64,000 nucleotides of DNA from Rothia santali (GCF_024199905.1 NZ_JANAFB010000015.1:1-64000); one strand, 5' to 3'. Shown: positions 9,046-19,761, counted from the stretch's first letter. Notes: generated from the letters alone by a model not told the origin. Translations and numbers: made by a program.

Positions 9046-9092
9046 TCCGCCCCGGTGGGCGCCGCAGGGAGGGCGGCGCCCACCGGGGCGGA
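9046..9092. terminator. Strong 20-bp hairpin between the racemase operon and the aldo/keto reductase
   Basis: Bases 9046-9065 and 9073-9092 are perfect inverted copies of 20 bp around a 7-base loop. There is no T-tract, which is common for actinobacterial terminators. It lies downstream of the racemase gene (minus strand) and upstream of the reductase gene, so it insulates the two units. Confidence 0.75.
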
Positions 9093-9149
9093 CCGTGACC
9101 GTGGACCGGTCTGCGCCGGACGGATCCGGCGCTCGCTCGAGAGCAGTGC

Positions 9150-9176
9150 GTCCCCGGCCCGGAAGAAGCCGGGGAC
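9150..9176 (-). terminator. Hairpin just after the racemase-like gene
   Basis: GTCCCCGGC (9150-9158) and GCCGGGGAC (9168-9176) form a nine-base-pair stem with a nine-base loop, 34 bases beyond the racemase stop. It may be the first of two tandem terminators, with the longer hairpin at 9046-9092 as backup. Confidence 0.5.
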
Positions 9177-9209
9177 CTCGAGCCGGGCGCGCCGCGAGGG
9201 CGCGCCGGT

Positions 9210-9935
9210 CTAGGAGGTGCCGGCCACCGGCCGCACCAGGCCCTTGGGCCGCGGGGGCGCGTAGGTCCGGACCTTGGAGGTCTTCAGGCCCATGCTGACC
9301 AGCGACTGCGCGATGTTCACCGCGGCCGCGACGCCGTCCACCACCGGGACGCCGGTGGCCTCGCGGACCGCCTCGTCCAGCCCGGCCATGCCGCCGCAGC
9401 CGAGGCAGATGACCTCGGCGCGGTCCTCCTCGACGGCGCGGACCGACTCGCGGACCAGCGCCTCGACGGTGCGCTCCCGGTCCTGCTCGAGCTCGAGCAC
9501 CGACAGCCCGGAGGCCCGGACCGAGGCGCAGCGGGCGGAGAGCCCGGCCAGCAGCAGCCGGTCCTCGATCAGCGGCAGCGTCCGGTCCAGGGTGGTCACC
9601 ACGGAGTACTTGTGGCCCAGGTACATCGCGGTCGAGGCCGCGGCCTCGGTGATGTCCACGACCGGGACCTCCAGGAGCTCCTGCAGGCCCTCCCGGCCGT
9701 GCTCGCCGTAGCCGGCCTGGATGACGGCGTCGTACTCGCCCTCGTAGTCCCGGACGGCCTCCTGGACGGCGACGGCGGCGAGGTAGGACTCGTAGTTGCC
9801 CTCGACCGACTCCGCGCCGAAGGCGGGGGTGATCGGGACGATCTCGGTCCCCTCCGCGGCGGCCGCGCGGGCCGCCTGGGCGATGGCCTCGGTCATCGAG
9901 GCGGTGGTGTTGACGTTGGCGACGAGGATGCGCAC
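9210..9935 (-). CDS. Asp/Glu/hydantoin racemase family protein lacking the first catalytic Cys
   Basis: The 241-residue product aligns with hydantoin/allantoin racemases: it begins RILVANVNTTASMTEAI, has ITEAAASTA, the TSK motif and PVVDGVAAAV. Those enzymes use two cysteines as acid and base. Here the second is kept (Cys180 in ICLGCGGMAG) but the first position is Gly75 (QAGYGEHG where racemases have ACFGDPG). A Gly/Cys pair at these positions is the arrangement of arylmalonate decarboxylase. Its place 31 bases after an NCS1 permease in a ureide region suggests allantoin or a related ureide as substrate. The start is taken as GTG 9935, with GAAAGG upstream; a longer frame to 9989 overlaps the permease. 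Confidence 0.75.
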   Translation of the reverse strand: MRILVANVNTTASMTEAIAQAARAAAAEGTEIVPITPAFGAESVEGNYESYLAAVAVQEAVRDYEGEYDAVIQAGYGEHGREGLQELLEVPVVDITEAAASTAMYLGHKYSVVTTLDRTLPLIEDRLLLAGLSARCASVRASGLSVLELEQDRERTVEALVRESVRAVEEDRAEVICLGCGGMAGLDEAVREATGVPVVDGVAAAVNIAQSLVSMGLKTSKVRTYAPPRPKGLVRPVAGTS

Positions 9936-9966
9936 GGTGGTTCTTGCCTTTCGGTCGGGAACGGGA

Positions 9967-11550
9967 TCAGTGGTGCGGGACGACGGCAATGGACTCGCCG
10001 TCCACGGCGCGGAACTCGCGGGAGCGGTCGGCGATCGCCAGGTAGATCACGGCGGACAGGATCGCCCCGATGAACCAGGAGAACCCGGAGACCACCGCGA
10101 AGGCGGGCACGAGCGCCAGGACCAGCGCCACGACCGCGGCCGGAATGAAGGCGCCGATGGCCTTCATGTTGAAGCCCCGCTTGTAGGCGTACTCGGCGTT
10201 GGGGTCCTCCGAGTAGAGGGCCAGCACGTCAACCTTGCCCTTGCGGACGAGCCAGTAGTCCGCCATGATCACGCCGAACAGGGGGCCGAGCAGCGCGCCC
10301 AGGCCGCCGAGGAAGTACACGATCACCACGGGCGAGTTGTACAGGTTCCAGGGCAGGATCACCAGGCCGATGATGGCCGAGATGACCGCGGCGCGGCGGA
10401 AGTTCAGCACCTTCGGGAACAGTCCGGTCAGGGTGTAGATCGGGGCCACGAAGTTGGCCATGAGGTTCACCGCGATGGTCAGGATGATCAGCGCGAGGCA
10501 GGCCAGGACCAGCAGGAACGTGTTCGGGATGGCGACGACGACGTCGGTCGGCGACTCGATGACGGTGCCGTTGAGGGTGTAGGACCCGCCGGACAGGACC
10601 ACGACGATGCCCGCGAAGAACAGCATGTTGATCGGGATGCCGAAGAAGTTGCCGCGGACCACCGACTTCTCGGAGGGGGCGCCGCGGGTGAAGTCGCAGA
10701 AGTTCAGCACGAAGGTGCCGTAGATGACGACCCACAGGGCCGCGGACTGGAAGATCTCGACCCACATGGCACCGCCGGTCAGCGAGTCCTCGGTGGCCCA
10801 GTGGATGCTGCCGCCGGTCTGGACGAAGATCCAGATGGCCAGGGCCAGCATGGTGATCAGGATGATCGGGCCGGCGAAGGCCTCGTAGCGGCGGATCATC
10901 TCCATGCCGAAGCTGACGATCACGATCTGGACGACCCAGAGGACCAGGAAGGAGATCCAGCCGAGGGTCGAGAGGCCGAGGATCGAGTTCTCGTCCAGCG
11001 GGGCCAGGCCCGGGGCGAGGGCGATCAGGAGCACGCGCAGCACCATCGAGGCCAGGTAGGTCTGGATGCCGAACCAGACGACCGCGACGCCGCCGCGGAC
11101 GATCGCCGGGACCTTGGAGCCGTGGACGCCGAAGGCGATGCGGCTCAGGACCGGGAAGGGCACGCCGACCCGCTCGCCCATGAACCCGGAGAGGTTCAGC
11201 AGCAGGAACAGGAAGACGGCGCCGAGCAGGAAGGCCAGCATGATCTGCCAGCCGCCCAGGCCGAGGGCGAAGAGCCCGATGGCGAAGGCGTAGTTGCCGA
11301 GCGAGTGCACGTCGTTGGCCCACAGGGTGAAGATGCTGTAGGCGTTCCAGGTCCGGCCCTTGCGGGTGGTGGGGGCCAGGTCGCCGTTGTAGAGGTTGGG
11401 GCTCACGCCCGTGGGGATGGGGACGGTGGTGCCGGGGACGTGGGTGATGGCGTCGACGGCGGGGTCGCCGGTGCCCCACGGCTCGGCGTCGTTCAGGCGC
11501 ACGTGGTGGTGCTCGTGGTGCGACGCGTCGCTCTTGGGCTTCTGGGTCAT
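9967..11550 (-). CDS. NCS1 family permease, probably for allantoin or hydantoin
   Basis: The 527-residue membrane protein has about twelve hydrophobic segments and the NCS1 nucleobase:cation-symport-1 pattern, with NDVHSLGNYAFAIGL in helix 1 and GGVAVVWFGIQTY in helix 3. The His-rich N-terminus (HHEHHHVRLNDAE) is cytoplasmic. Close relatives transport allantoin, hydantoins or cytosine; the neighbouring ureide genes favour allantoin. It is the first gene of a two-gene unit with the racemase homologue. Two overlapping TTCC/GGAA-type sequences lie 95-140 bases upstream. Confidence 0.85.
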   Translation of the reverse strand: MTQKPKSDASHHEHHHVRLNDAEPWGTGDPAVDAITHVPGTTVPIPTGVSPNLYNGDLAPTTRKGRTWNAYSIFTLWANDVHSLGNYAFAIGLFALGLGGWQIMLAFLLGAVFLFLLLNLSGFMGERVGVPFPVLSRIAFGVHGSKVPAIVRGGVAVVWFGIQTYLASMVLRVLLIALAPGLAPLDENSILGLSTLGWISFLVLWVVQIVIVSFGMEMIRRYEAFAGPIILITMLALAIWIFVQTGGSIHWATEDSLTGGAMWVEIFQSAALWVVIYGTFVLNFCDFTRGAPSEKSVVRGNFFGIPINMLFFAGIVVVLSGGSYTLNGTVIESPTDVVVAIPNTFLLVLACLALIILTIAVNLMANFVAPIYTLTGLFPKVLNFRRAAVISAIIGLVILPWNLYNSPVVIVYFLGGLGALLGPLFGVIMADYWLVRKGKVDVLALYSEDPNAEYAYKRGFNMKAIGAFIPAAVVALVLALVPAFAVVSGFSWFIGAILSAVIYLAIADRSREFRAVDGESIAVVPHH

Positions 11551-11644
11551 GGTGGGACCTTCCTCTGACGCGGAGGCGGGCAGCGCCGTCCGGGTAGGGA
11601 TCTGGAAGGCATCGGATCGCGGGGGCCGGAGAACCGGGGGCCGT

Positions 11645-11680
11645 TTTCACGATGCGGAAGAAAACTTTTCCTATGAGAAA
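11645..11680. promoter_or_regulatory. Degenerate TTCC/GGAA repeats upstream of the NCS1 permease
   Basis: TTTC-N7-GGAA (11645-11659) is followed by GGAA-N8-TTCC (11656-11671), and a TTTTCC with a TATGAGAAAA arm overlaps it. The arrangement resembles the repeated TTCC/GGAA sites before uraD and hyi but is less exact. It is an A/T-rich island in front of the permease and may be a weaker site for the same IclR regulator. Confidence 0.35.
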
Positions 11681-11758
11681 ATGTTACGTGTGGCTCAGGA
11701 CACGGTCAAGCGGGGATTCTCCCGGGACGGGTGCCGCTGCGCGCGGGGTGGGCACGGA

Positions 11759-11797
11759 ACGGCCGCCGGGGGAACATCATAGTCCCCCGGCGGCCGT
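11759..11797 (-). terminator. Terminator after allantoinase
   Basis: A perfect 15-bp stem (11759-11773 with 11783-11797) with a nine-base loop lies 26 bases past the allantoinase stop. It ends the hyi-glxR-gcl-glxK-allB unit and separates it from the NCS1 permease unit on the same strand. Confidence 0.8.
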
Positions 11798-11823
11798 CGC
11801 GCCCGGTCAGGGCGGGTCGAGGA

Positions 11824-13569
11824 TCAGGCCTCGCCGCGCCGGATCAGGCGCCCGGCGGGCTTCTCGAAGTCCACCTCGGCGCCGCGCAGGAACGTGCGGC
11901 GCACGCGCCCGGAGAGCGCCTTGTTCTGATAGGGCGTGATGGGGTTCTTGTGGTGCAGCTTGCCGGCGTCGACCACGAAGCCCTCGTCGGGGGCGAAGAT
12001 CGCCAGGTCGGCGTCGTACCCCAGGGCGAGCTTGCCCTTGGAGCGCAGGCCCGCGCGCTGGGCCGGCTTGGTCGACATCCACTTCACGACCTGCTCGAGC
12101 TCGACGCCGCGGCGTCGCGCCTCGGTCCAGATCAGGGCCAGGCCCAGCTGGAGCGAGGAGACCCCGCCCCAGGCCACGCCGAAGTCGCCGTTGTCCAGGT
12201 CCTTGAGGTCCAGGGTCGAGGGCGAGTGGTCGGAGACGATGAAGTCGATCGTCCCGTCGATCAGGCCCTCCCACAGCAGCTCGCGGTTGCCGACCTCGCG
12301 CACCGGCGGGCAGCACTTGAAGGCGGTGGCCCCGTTGGGGATCTCCTCCGAGAGCAGCGTGAGGTAGTGCGGGCAGGTCTCGACCGTGAGGTCCAGCCCG
12401 TCCTCCTTGGCCGAGGCGATCATCGGCAGCGCGTCCGAGGAGGACAGGTGCAGGATGTGCGCTTTGGCCCCGGTCCAGCGGGCCCGCTCGATGACCTCGG
12501 CGATCGCGAGGTTCTCGGCGCCGCGGGGGCGCGAGCGGAGGAAGGTGTCGTAGACGTCGCCCTCGGGCTGCGGCGCCCGGTCGATGGCCCGGGAGTCCTC
12601 GGCGTGGACGATCATCAGCGAGTCGAAGGTCTTGAGCTCGGCGAGGTCCTCCTCGAGCTCGTCGGCCTCGAGGTGCGGGAACTCGTCGACGCCGGAGTGC
12701 AGCAGGAAGCACTTGAAGCCGAAGACGCCGTCGTCGTGCAGCGAGCGCAGGTGCTTCTTGTTGCCGGGGATCGCCCCGCCCCAGAAGCCGACGTCGATGA
12801 ACGACTGGTCCTGCGCGAACAGGCGCTTGTACTCCAGGGCCGGGACGTTGACGGTCGCGGGGATGGAGTTCAGCGGCATGTCCAGCACGGTGGTGACGCC
12901 GCCGGCGGCCGCCGCGCGGGTCGCGGTCGCGAAGCCCTCCCAGTCGGTGCGGCCGGGCTCGTTGATGTGCACGTGGGTGTCCACGAGGCCGGGGAGCAGG
13001 GTCTCGTCCTCGGCGAGGTCGATGCTGCGCTCCCCCACCAGGCCCGAGCCGAGCGGCTCGATCGCGACGATCTTGCCGTCGCGGACGCCGACCTCGCGGG
13101 CGGCCAGGCCCGCCGTGGTCATGATGCGCTCGCCGCGCACCACCAGGTCGAACTTGCGGTCGTCGCCGGCGAAGGTGCCCTCGTCGGTCGCCCCGGCGTG
13201 GGGGCGGTCCTCGGCGCGCTGGGCCGGCAGGCCGTGCTCCCTGCGGTACTCCTCGATGAGGCCGCGGATGCGCTCGGGGTCGTTGACCCGGTCGCTCACG
13301 GAGAGTTTGCGGGACTGCTCCTCGTGGGAGGCCTCGTCCAGGGAGGCGGGCTTGGTCGCCGAGCGCGACGAGTCGTCCTGCGCCACGGCGTCGGGCGAGG
13401 CGGGAGCGGGGGCGCCGTCGCGCTGGGTCTCCGCGCGGGCGGCGGCCTCGAGCTGCTGGGCCTCGGCGCTCTCGGCGGCGTGCTCCGCCGCGGCGTCGCC
13501 CTTCTTCGGCTGGGCCCCGCCGGACGCGGAGTCCCCGCTGCCCTTGCGGGACGAATTCTTCTGTGACAT
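11824..13569 (-). CDS. allB: Allantoinase with a long disordered N-terminal extension
   Basis: AllB hydrolyses the hydantoin ring of allantoin to allantoate with a binuclear metal centre. The amidohydrolase core is complete: DTHVHINEPG (His199 and His201 bind metal), the carboxylated lysine in FKCFLLHSG, HAEDS, HILHLSSSDA and VSDHSPS. The protein is 581 residues against about 450 for the family. The excess is N-terminal: residues 1-90 are Ala/Glu/Ser/Asp-rich low complexity, then a charged helix-like DPERIRGLIEEYRREHGLP. The start ATG 13569 has GAGGAAG before it, and no better internal start was seen. Last gene of the operon. Confidence 0.92.
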   Translation of the reverse strand: MSQKNSSRKGSGDSASGGAQPKKGDAAAEHAAESAEAQQLEAAARAETQRDGAPAPASPDAVAQDDSSRSATKPASLDEASHEEQSRKLSVSDRVNDPERIRGLIEEYRREHGLPAQRAEDRPHAGATDEGTFAGDDRKFDLVVRGERIMTTAGLAAREVGVRDGKIVAIEPLGSGLVGERSIDLAEDETLLPGLVDTHVHINEPGRTDWEGFATATRAAAAGGVTTVLDMPLNSIPATVNVPALEYKRLFAQDQSFIDVGFWGGAIPGNKKHLRSLHDDGVFGFKCFLLHSGVDEFPHLEADELEEDLAELKTFDSLMIVHAEDSRAIDRAPQPEGDVYDTFLRSRPRGAENLAIAEVIERARWTGAKAHILHLSSSDALPMIASAKEDGLDLTVETCPHYLTLLSEEIPNGATAFKCCPPVREVGNRELLWEGLIDGTIDFIVSDHSPSTLDLKDLDNGDFGVAWGGVSSLQLGLALIWTEARRRGVELEQVVKWMSTKPAQRAGLRSKGKLALGYDADLAIFAPDEGFVVDAGKLHHKNPITPYQNKALSGRVRRTFLRGAEVDFEKPAGRLIRRGEA

Positions 13570-13606
13570 GGCTTCCTCTTCCATCGATCAGTGCCGGCGC
13601 CCGCGC

Positions 13607-14782
13607 TCAGCGGGCGTCGGCGGGGTTCAGCAGCTCGGGCAGCTGCTCGCCGATCCGGGCGCCGACCCGTTCCAGCAGCTCACCGGCCTCGGACATGCTC
13701 CGGGCCGGGTCCGGCTCCAGCTCGGCTAGAGCATACAGTCCGGCGAAGCCCGCCTCGCGGACCCGCTCCGCGTCGAGCAGGCTGCGCCCGCAGACCGCGA
13801 GCACCGGGATCCCGGCGCGGCGCGCGCAGGCGAGCACCCCCATGGGGGTCTTCCCGTGCAGGGACTGCTCGTCCAGGCTGCCCTCGCCGGTGACGACGAG
13901 GTCCGCCCCGGCGATCCGGTCGGCCAGGCCGACCAGCTCCAGGACGACGTCGATCCCCGCCTCGCGGTGGGCGCCCAGCCCGGCCAGCGCGGCGAAGCCG
14001 ACGCCGCCGGCGGCCCCGGCGCCCGGGCGGCCCTCGAGGCGCTCCTCGGCGAGGCCCAGGGCCTCCCCGAGGAGCCGGGCGTACCGGGCCAGCCCCGCGT
14101 CCAGACGGATCACGTCCTCCGCGTCGGCGCCCTTCTGCGGTCCGAAGACCGCGGGGGCGCCGTGCTCGCCCAGCAGCGGGTTGTCCACGTCGCTGGCGAG
14201 CACGAACTCGGTCCGGGCCACTCGGGGGTCGAGCCCGGAGGCGTCGACCCGTTCGAGGCCCTCGAGGGCGCCGCCGCCCACGGGCAGCGGTTTCCCCGCG
14301 ACGTCGTGCAGCACGACGCCGAGGGCGTTCAGCAGCCCGGCGCCGCCGTCGGTGCTCGCGCTGCCGCCGACGCCGAGCACGACGCGGGTGGCCCCGGCGT
14401 CGAGCGCGGCGGCGATCAGCTCGCCGGTGCCGTAGCTGGTGGCGCCCAGGGCGTCCTTCCGCCCGTCGGGCAGGAGGTCCAGCCCGGAGGCGGTGGCCAT
14501 CTCGACGAAGGCCTCCTCGCCCCGGAGGGCGAAGGCGGCGGTCACGGGCTCCATGGTGGGCCCGTGGACCTCCGCGGTGCGGCGCTCGAAGCCCGCGGCG
14601 AACGCCGCCTCCAGCGTCCCCTCCCCGCCGTCCGCGACCGGGATCGTCTCCACCTCAGCGTCCGGGGCGACCGCGCGGATCCCGGCGGTCAGGCTCCTGC
14701 CCACCTCGTGGGCGGTCAGGGATCCCTTGAACTTGTCGGAGGCCACGACGATGCGCGTGGTCCCGCTGGTGCTGTGCGGCAT
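13607..14782 (-). CDS. glxK: Glycerate kinase (GarK/GlxK family)
   Basis: The 391-residue protein is a class I glycerate kinase, opening with RIVVASDKFKGSLTAHEVG and carrying the family's GVGGSASTDGGAG and TGEGSLDEQSLHGKTP motifs. It phosphorylates glycerate made by the reductase GlxR, so glyoxylate carbon enters glycolysis. The start is the ATG at 14782 with AAAGAG six bases upstream; a GTG two codons earlier is the alternative. It lies 67 bases after gcl and 37 before allB on the same strand. Confidence 0.93.
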   Translation of the reverse strand: MPHSTSGTTRIVVASDKFKGSLTAHEVGRSLTAGIRAVAPDAEVETIPVADGGEGTLEAAFAAGFERRTAEVHGPTMEPVTAAFALRGEEAFVEMATASGLDLLPDGRKDALGATSYGTGELIAAALDAGATRVVLGVGGSASTDGGAGLLNALGVVLHDVAGKPLPVGGGALEGLERVDASGLDPRVARTEFVLASDVDNPLLGEHGAPAVFGPQKGADAEDVIRLDAGLARYARLLGEALGLAEERLEGRPGAGAAGGVGFAALAGLGAHREAGIDVVLELVGLADRIAGADLVVTGEGSLDEQSLHGKTPMGVLACARRAGIPVLAVCGRSLLDAERVREAGFAGLYALAELEPDPARSMSEAGELLERVGARIGEQLPELLNPADAR

Positions 14783-14849
14783 GATCACTCTTTCGGTCCG
14801 GTGGACGGTCGGCGAGGGGCACTGGTCCGGCGGCGGCCGGAGCGGGCTG

Positions 14850-16625
<1,776 letters not shown>

Positions 16626-16635
16626 GGTCTTTCCT

Positions 16636-17529
16636 TTACGCCTGGTCCTCGGCCTCGCGGCCGGAGAGCTTGAGGACCTGCTTGAACAGGCCGGAGTGGT
16701 CGAGCGAGCCGTCGCCCTGGTTGACGGTGGAGGCCACGAGCTGGGCGACGAGCGCGCCGAGCGGGATGGCCACGTTGGCCTCGCGGGCGGCGGAGGTCAC
16801 GATGCCCATGTCCTTGTGGTGCAGGGCGAGGCGGAAGCCGGGGTCGAAGTTGCGGTCGAGCATCTTCTGGCCCTTCTGATCCAGGACCTTGGAGCCGGCG
16901 AGCCCGCCGCCGAGGACCTTCAGGGCGGCGTCGGTGTCGACGCCGTAGGCCTCGAGGAAGGCCACGGCCTCGCCGAGGACCTGGATGTTGGAGGCCACGA
17001 TGAGCTGGTTGGCGGCCTTGACGGTCTGCCCGGAGCCCGAGGGGCCCACGTGCACGATGGTCTTGCCGACGCCGTTCAGGACCTCCTCGGCCGCGGCGAA
17101 GTCCTCCGCCGAGCCGCCGACCATGATGGACAGGACACCGTCGATCGCGCCCTGCTCGCCGCCGGAGACCGGGGCGTCCAGCGGGCGGATGCCGGCCTCG
17201 CGGGCGGCCTCGGCCAGGCGGGCCGCGACGTCGGGGCGGATGGTGCTCGCGTCGATCCACAGAGCGCCCTGGGGAGCGTTGGCGAACACGCCGTCCTCGC
17301 CGGAGACGACGCCCTCGACGTCCGGGGAGTCCGGAACCATGGTGATGACGACCTCGGCCCCGGAGACGGCCTCCGCGACGCTGCCGGCGCCCTGCCCGCC
17401 GGCCTCGACGAAGGCGTCCACCTTGTCCTGGCTGCGGTTGTAGCCGGTGACCTCGTGACCGGCGGAGACGAGGTTCTTGGCCATGGGGAGGCCCATGATG
17501 CCCAATCCGATGACTGCGATCTTGCTCAT
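16636..17529 (-). CDS. glxR: 2-hydroxy-3-oxopropionate (tartronate semialdehyde) reductase
   Basis: The 297-residue protein is a beta-hydroxyacid dehydrogenase: N-terminal Rossmann motif [17 protein letters not shown], substrate motif [11 protein letters not shown], and the catalytic lysine in [10 protein letters not shown]. It reduces tartronate semialdehyde to D-glycerate between Gcl and the kinase. The start ATG 17529 has AAGGA upstream. A GC-rich 176-base spacer separates it from hyi, but no promoter was seen in it. Confidence 0.95.
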   Translation of the reverse strand: MSKIAVIGLGIMGLPMAKNLVSAGHEVTGYNRSQDKVDAFVEAGGQGAGSVAEAVSGAEVVITMVPDSPDVEGVVSGEDGVFANAPQGALWIDASTIRPDVAARLAEAAREAGIRPLDAPVSGGEQGAIDGVLSIMVGGSAEDFAAAEEVLNGVGKTIVHVGPSGSGQTVKAANQLIVASNIQVLGEAVAFLEAYGVDTDAALKVLGGGLAGSKVLDQKGQKMLDRNFDPGFRLALHHKDMGIVTSAAREANVAIPLGALVAQLVASTVNQGDGSLDHSGLFKQVLKLSGREAEDQA

Positions 17530-17559
17530 TGCTCTGACTTCCTTCGTGGATCCGTGGGG

Positions 17560-17705
17560 GATGTGCTGGGGGTCCGGGGCCGACGGCGTGCCGCCGGTCC
17601 CGGATCGGGGGTCCGGCTCGCGGACCGGGGTCCGCCCGGGCGGACCGGGGTGGGGCCCGACTCGGCGGACCGGGGTGGGGTCCGCCCGGGCGGGCCGGGT
17701 CCGGC
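17560..17705. repeat. GC-rich imperfect repeats between hyi and glxR
   Basis: The spacer carries three copies of CGGACCGGGGT and an 18-bp perfect palindrome (GGTCCGCC-CG-GGCGGACC in effect, 17629-17646). It could form hairpins that tune expression between hyi and glxR or protect the transcript, but it has no coding potential. Confidence 0.5.
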
Positions 17706-18533
17706 CTAGCGGACGGAGACCGCCGCGCGCTGGTCGGCGGGCAGCCAGGCGAAGGGGTCCTCGCCGGTGGCCTTGTACTCGAGGCCGATGACGCCCGAGT
17801 AGCCGCCGCTCTGGGCCTCGGAGATCCAGCGGGCCAGCGGCAGGTCGCCGGTGCCCGGCTCGCCGCGCCCGGGGGCGTCGGCGATCTGGATGTGGCCGAA
17901 CTTCGCCGCGTGCTGGGAGATGACGGCGTCGACGTCGTCGCCGTTGACGGCCAGGTGGTAGAAGTCCGCCAGCAGCTTGACGTTCTCGATGCCCTCGGCC
18001 TGCAGCTTCTCGATCACCGCGAGCGCCTGGGCGGCGGTCTTGATCGGGTAGGCCTCGGTGCCGCTGACCGGCTCGAGGAGGACGACGCCGTCCACCCGCG
18101 CGGCGGCCTTCGCGGCGGCGGCCAGGTTCTCCAGGGCGACCTCGTCCTGCTGCTCGGCGGGGACGTCGTCGGTGCGGTTGCCGTAGAGCGCGTTGAAGGC
18201 CTTGCAGCCCAGGCGCTCGCCGATGCCGACGGTCACGTCGATGTTGTCCAGGAACTCCTGGCGGCGGCTGACCCAGGAGACCAGGCCGCGGTCGCCGCCG
18301 GGCATGTCGCCGGCGAAGAAGTTGAGGCCCGTGAGGGAGATGCCGGCCGAGGTGACGGAGCGCTCGAAGTCGGCGACGTCGGAGTCCGAGGGGACGGCCT
18401 CCTGGAAGGGCCACCAGTACTCCGCCGCCTCGAATCCGGCGTCGCGCACCGCCTGCGCGCGCTCGAGGATCGGGCGATCGGTCAGGAGGATGGAGGCGTT
18501 GACCGTGTACGGGGCTGCGGGAAAGGCGTTCAT
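17706..18533 (-). CDS. hyi: Hydroxypyruvate isomerase (TIM-barrel, Hyi family)
   Basis: The 275-residue protein has the AP-endonuclease-2/xylose-isomerase-like TIM barrel of Hyi, which interconverts hydroxypyruvate and tartronate semialdehyde. Family motifs include EYWWPF, LEPVSGTEAYPI, LLADFYHLAVNGDD and HIQIADAPGRGEPGTG with the metal-binding Glu/Asp/His residues. The ATG at 18533 has GGAAG eight bases upstream, and is preferred over a GTG at 18542. It is the first gene of the hyi-glxR-gcl-glxK-allB operon and diverges from the IclR gene. Confidence 0.92.
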   Translation of the reverse strand: MNAFPAAPYTVNASILLTDRPILERAQAVRDAGFEAAEYWWPFQEAVPSDSDVADFERSVTSAGISLTGLNFFAGDMPGGDRGLVSWVSRRQEFLDNIDVTVGIGERLGCKAFNALYGNRTDDVPAEQQDEVALENLAAAAKAAARVDGVVLLEPVSGTEAYPIKTAAQALAVIEKLQAEGIENVKLLADFYHLAVNGDDVDAVISQHAAKFGHIQIADAPGRGEPGTGDLPLARWISEAQSGGYSGVIGLEYKATGEDPFAWLPADQRAAVSVR

Positions 18534-18610
18534 AGTGCTCACTTCCGGGATGGGCGCTGGATGGACGGTGGTGGCCCGAGAGCGAAACTTCCGCTTCGGC
18601 CATTGAGATT

Positions 18611-18648
18611 TTCCGCTTTATGGAATATCAATGTTGCTATACGGAATA
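18611..18648. promoter_or_regulatory. Putative IclR operator in the hyi/iclR divergent promoter
   Basis: TTCC-GCTTTAT-GGAA (18611-18625) is an inverted repeat, and its GGAATA is repeated 21 bases on (18643-18648), two helical turns. The same TTCC-N7-GGAA pattern stands before uraD and, with one change, before the malic enzyme gene. The region is the promoter region for both the glyoxylate operon and the regulator itself. Confidence 0.5.
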
Positions 18649-18800
18649 CTGTACGACGAGGTTGTGATGGGGATCAAGTTCCCGCGCCGGTGGATTCCAC
18701 CGCCCGCGGGTTCTCGCCCACCGGCCGCGGGTCGGTATCGTTGAAGGCGTCCGGAGCTACCTGCCGGTACGAGGCGGCTCGGACACGGAAAGGACCATTG

Positions 18801-19568
18801 ATGACTGTGGAGACCAAGACCAAGGGCGGATCCGGGGTGCAGTCGGTCGAGCGCGTCTTCGAGCTGCTCGAGACGATCTCGAACGCGGGCGGCGAGATCT
18901 CGCTGAGCGACCTCGCCTCCGCCTCCGGCCTGCCGATGCCGACGATCCACCGGCTGCTGCGCACCATGGTGGCCCTCGGGTACGTCCGGCAGCTGCCCTC
19001 CCGCCGCTACGCGCTGGGCGCGCGCCTGATCCAGCTCGGGGAGACCGCCGGGCGCCAGCTCGGCTCCGCCGCGCGCGGCGAGCTCATCGCCCTGGTGGAC
19101 GACCTGGGCGAGACCGCCAACATGGCGGTGCTCGACGGCGACATGATCGTCTACGTCGCCCAGCGCCCCTCGCCGCACCCGATGCGCATGTTCACCGAGG
19201 TGGGCCGCCGCGCCCACACGCACGACACCGGCGTCGGCAAGGCCATCCTGGCCCAGCTGCCCGACCAGGAGGTCCTGCGGATCGTGACCAGCGCGGGCAT
19301 GCCGGTGCACACCGAGCGCAGCCACGCGACCACCGACTCCCTCCTGGCCGACCTCGCGGAGATCCGCCGCCGGGGCTACTCGATCGACGACGGCGAGCAG
19401 GACCTCGGCGTCCGCTGCTTCGCGGTCGCCGTCCCCGACTCCCCCACGCCCATGGCGATCTCGGTCTCCGGACCGATCACCCGGGTCAGCGAGGACTTCG
19501 CGAACCGCGCGGTGCCCGCCCTGCAGGCCTCCGCGCGGCGCATCTCCCGGGAGCTGCAGCCGCAGTGA
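18801..19568 (+). CDS. IclR family regulator, probable ureide/glyoxylate repressor
   Basis: The 255-residue protein has the two IclR domains: a winged helix (residues 12-75, with SLSDLASASGLPMPTIHRLLRTM) and a C-terminal effector domain (80-250, with HTHDTGVGKAILAQLP and DLGVRCFAVAVPD). IclR relatives such as AllR and GclR bind glyoxylate or allantoin. Its place divergent from hyi, in the middle of the ureide genes, suggests it controls them. The ATG at 18801 has GGAAAGGA upstream; no gene-like extension exists further 5'. Confidence 0.9.
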   Translation: MTVETKTKGGSGVQSVERVFELLETISNAGGEISLSDLASASGLPMPTIHRLLRTMVALGYVRQLPSRRYALGARLIQLGETAGRQLGSAARGELIALVDDLGETANMAVLDGDMIVYVAQRPSPHPMRMFTEVGRRAHTHDTGVGKAILAQLPDQEVLRIVTSAGMPVHTERSHATTDSLLADLAEIRRRGYSIDDGEQDLGVRCFAVAVPDSPTPMAISVSGPITRVSEDFANRAVPALQASARRISRELQPQ

Positions 19569-19640
19569 GGCCGGCGGGCCGCACCGGCCTGCCGGAGCCG
19601 CCCCAGCCTGCCGGAGCCGCCCCGGCCCGCCGGACGCACC

Positions 19641-19679
19641 CGAGAAGCGCCGGACCCCACTGGGGTCCGGCGCTTCTCG
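19641..19679. terminator. 19-bp hairpin after the IclR gene
   Basis: Bases 19641-19659 and 19661-19679 are perfect inverted copies around a single central base; in practice a 17-bp stem with a small loop. It lies 72 bases after the IclR stop and serves the plus strand, and possibly also read-through from the other side. Confidence 0.8.
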
Positions 19680-19761
19680 CATCGGAGCTGGGACGGGCCC
19701 GGGGGACTCTCGAGTCGGGCCGACCGACGCTTCCACTCCTCGCGCCGACCCGCGAGCGGAG

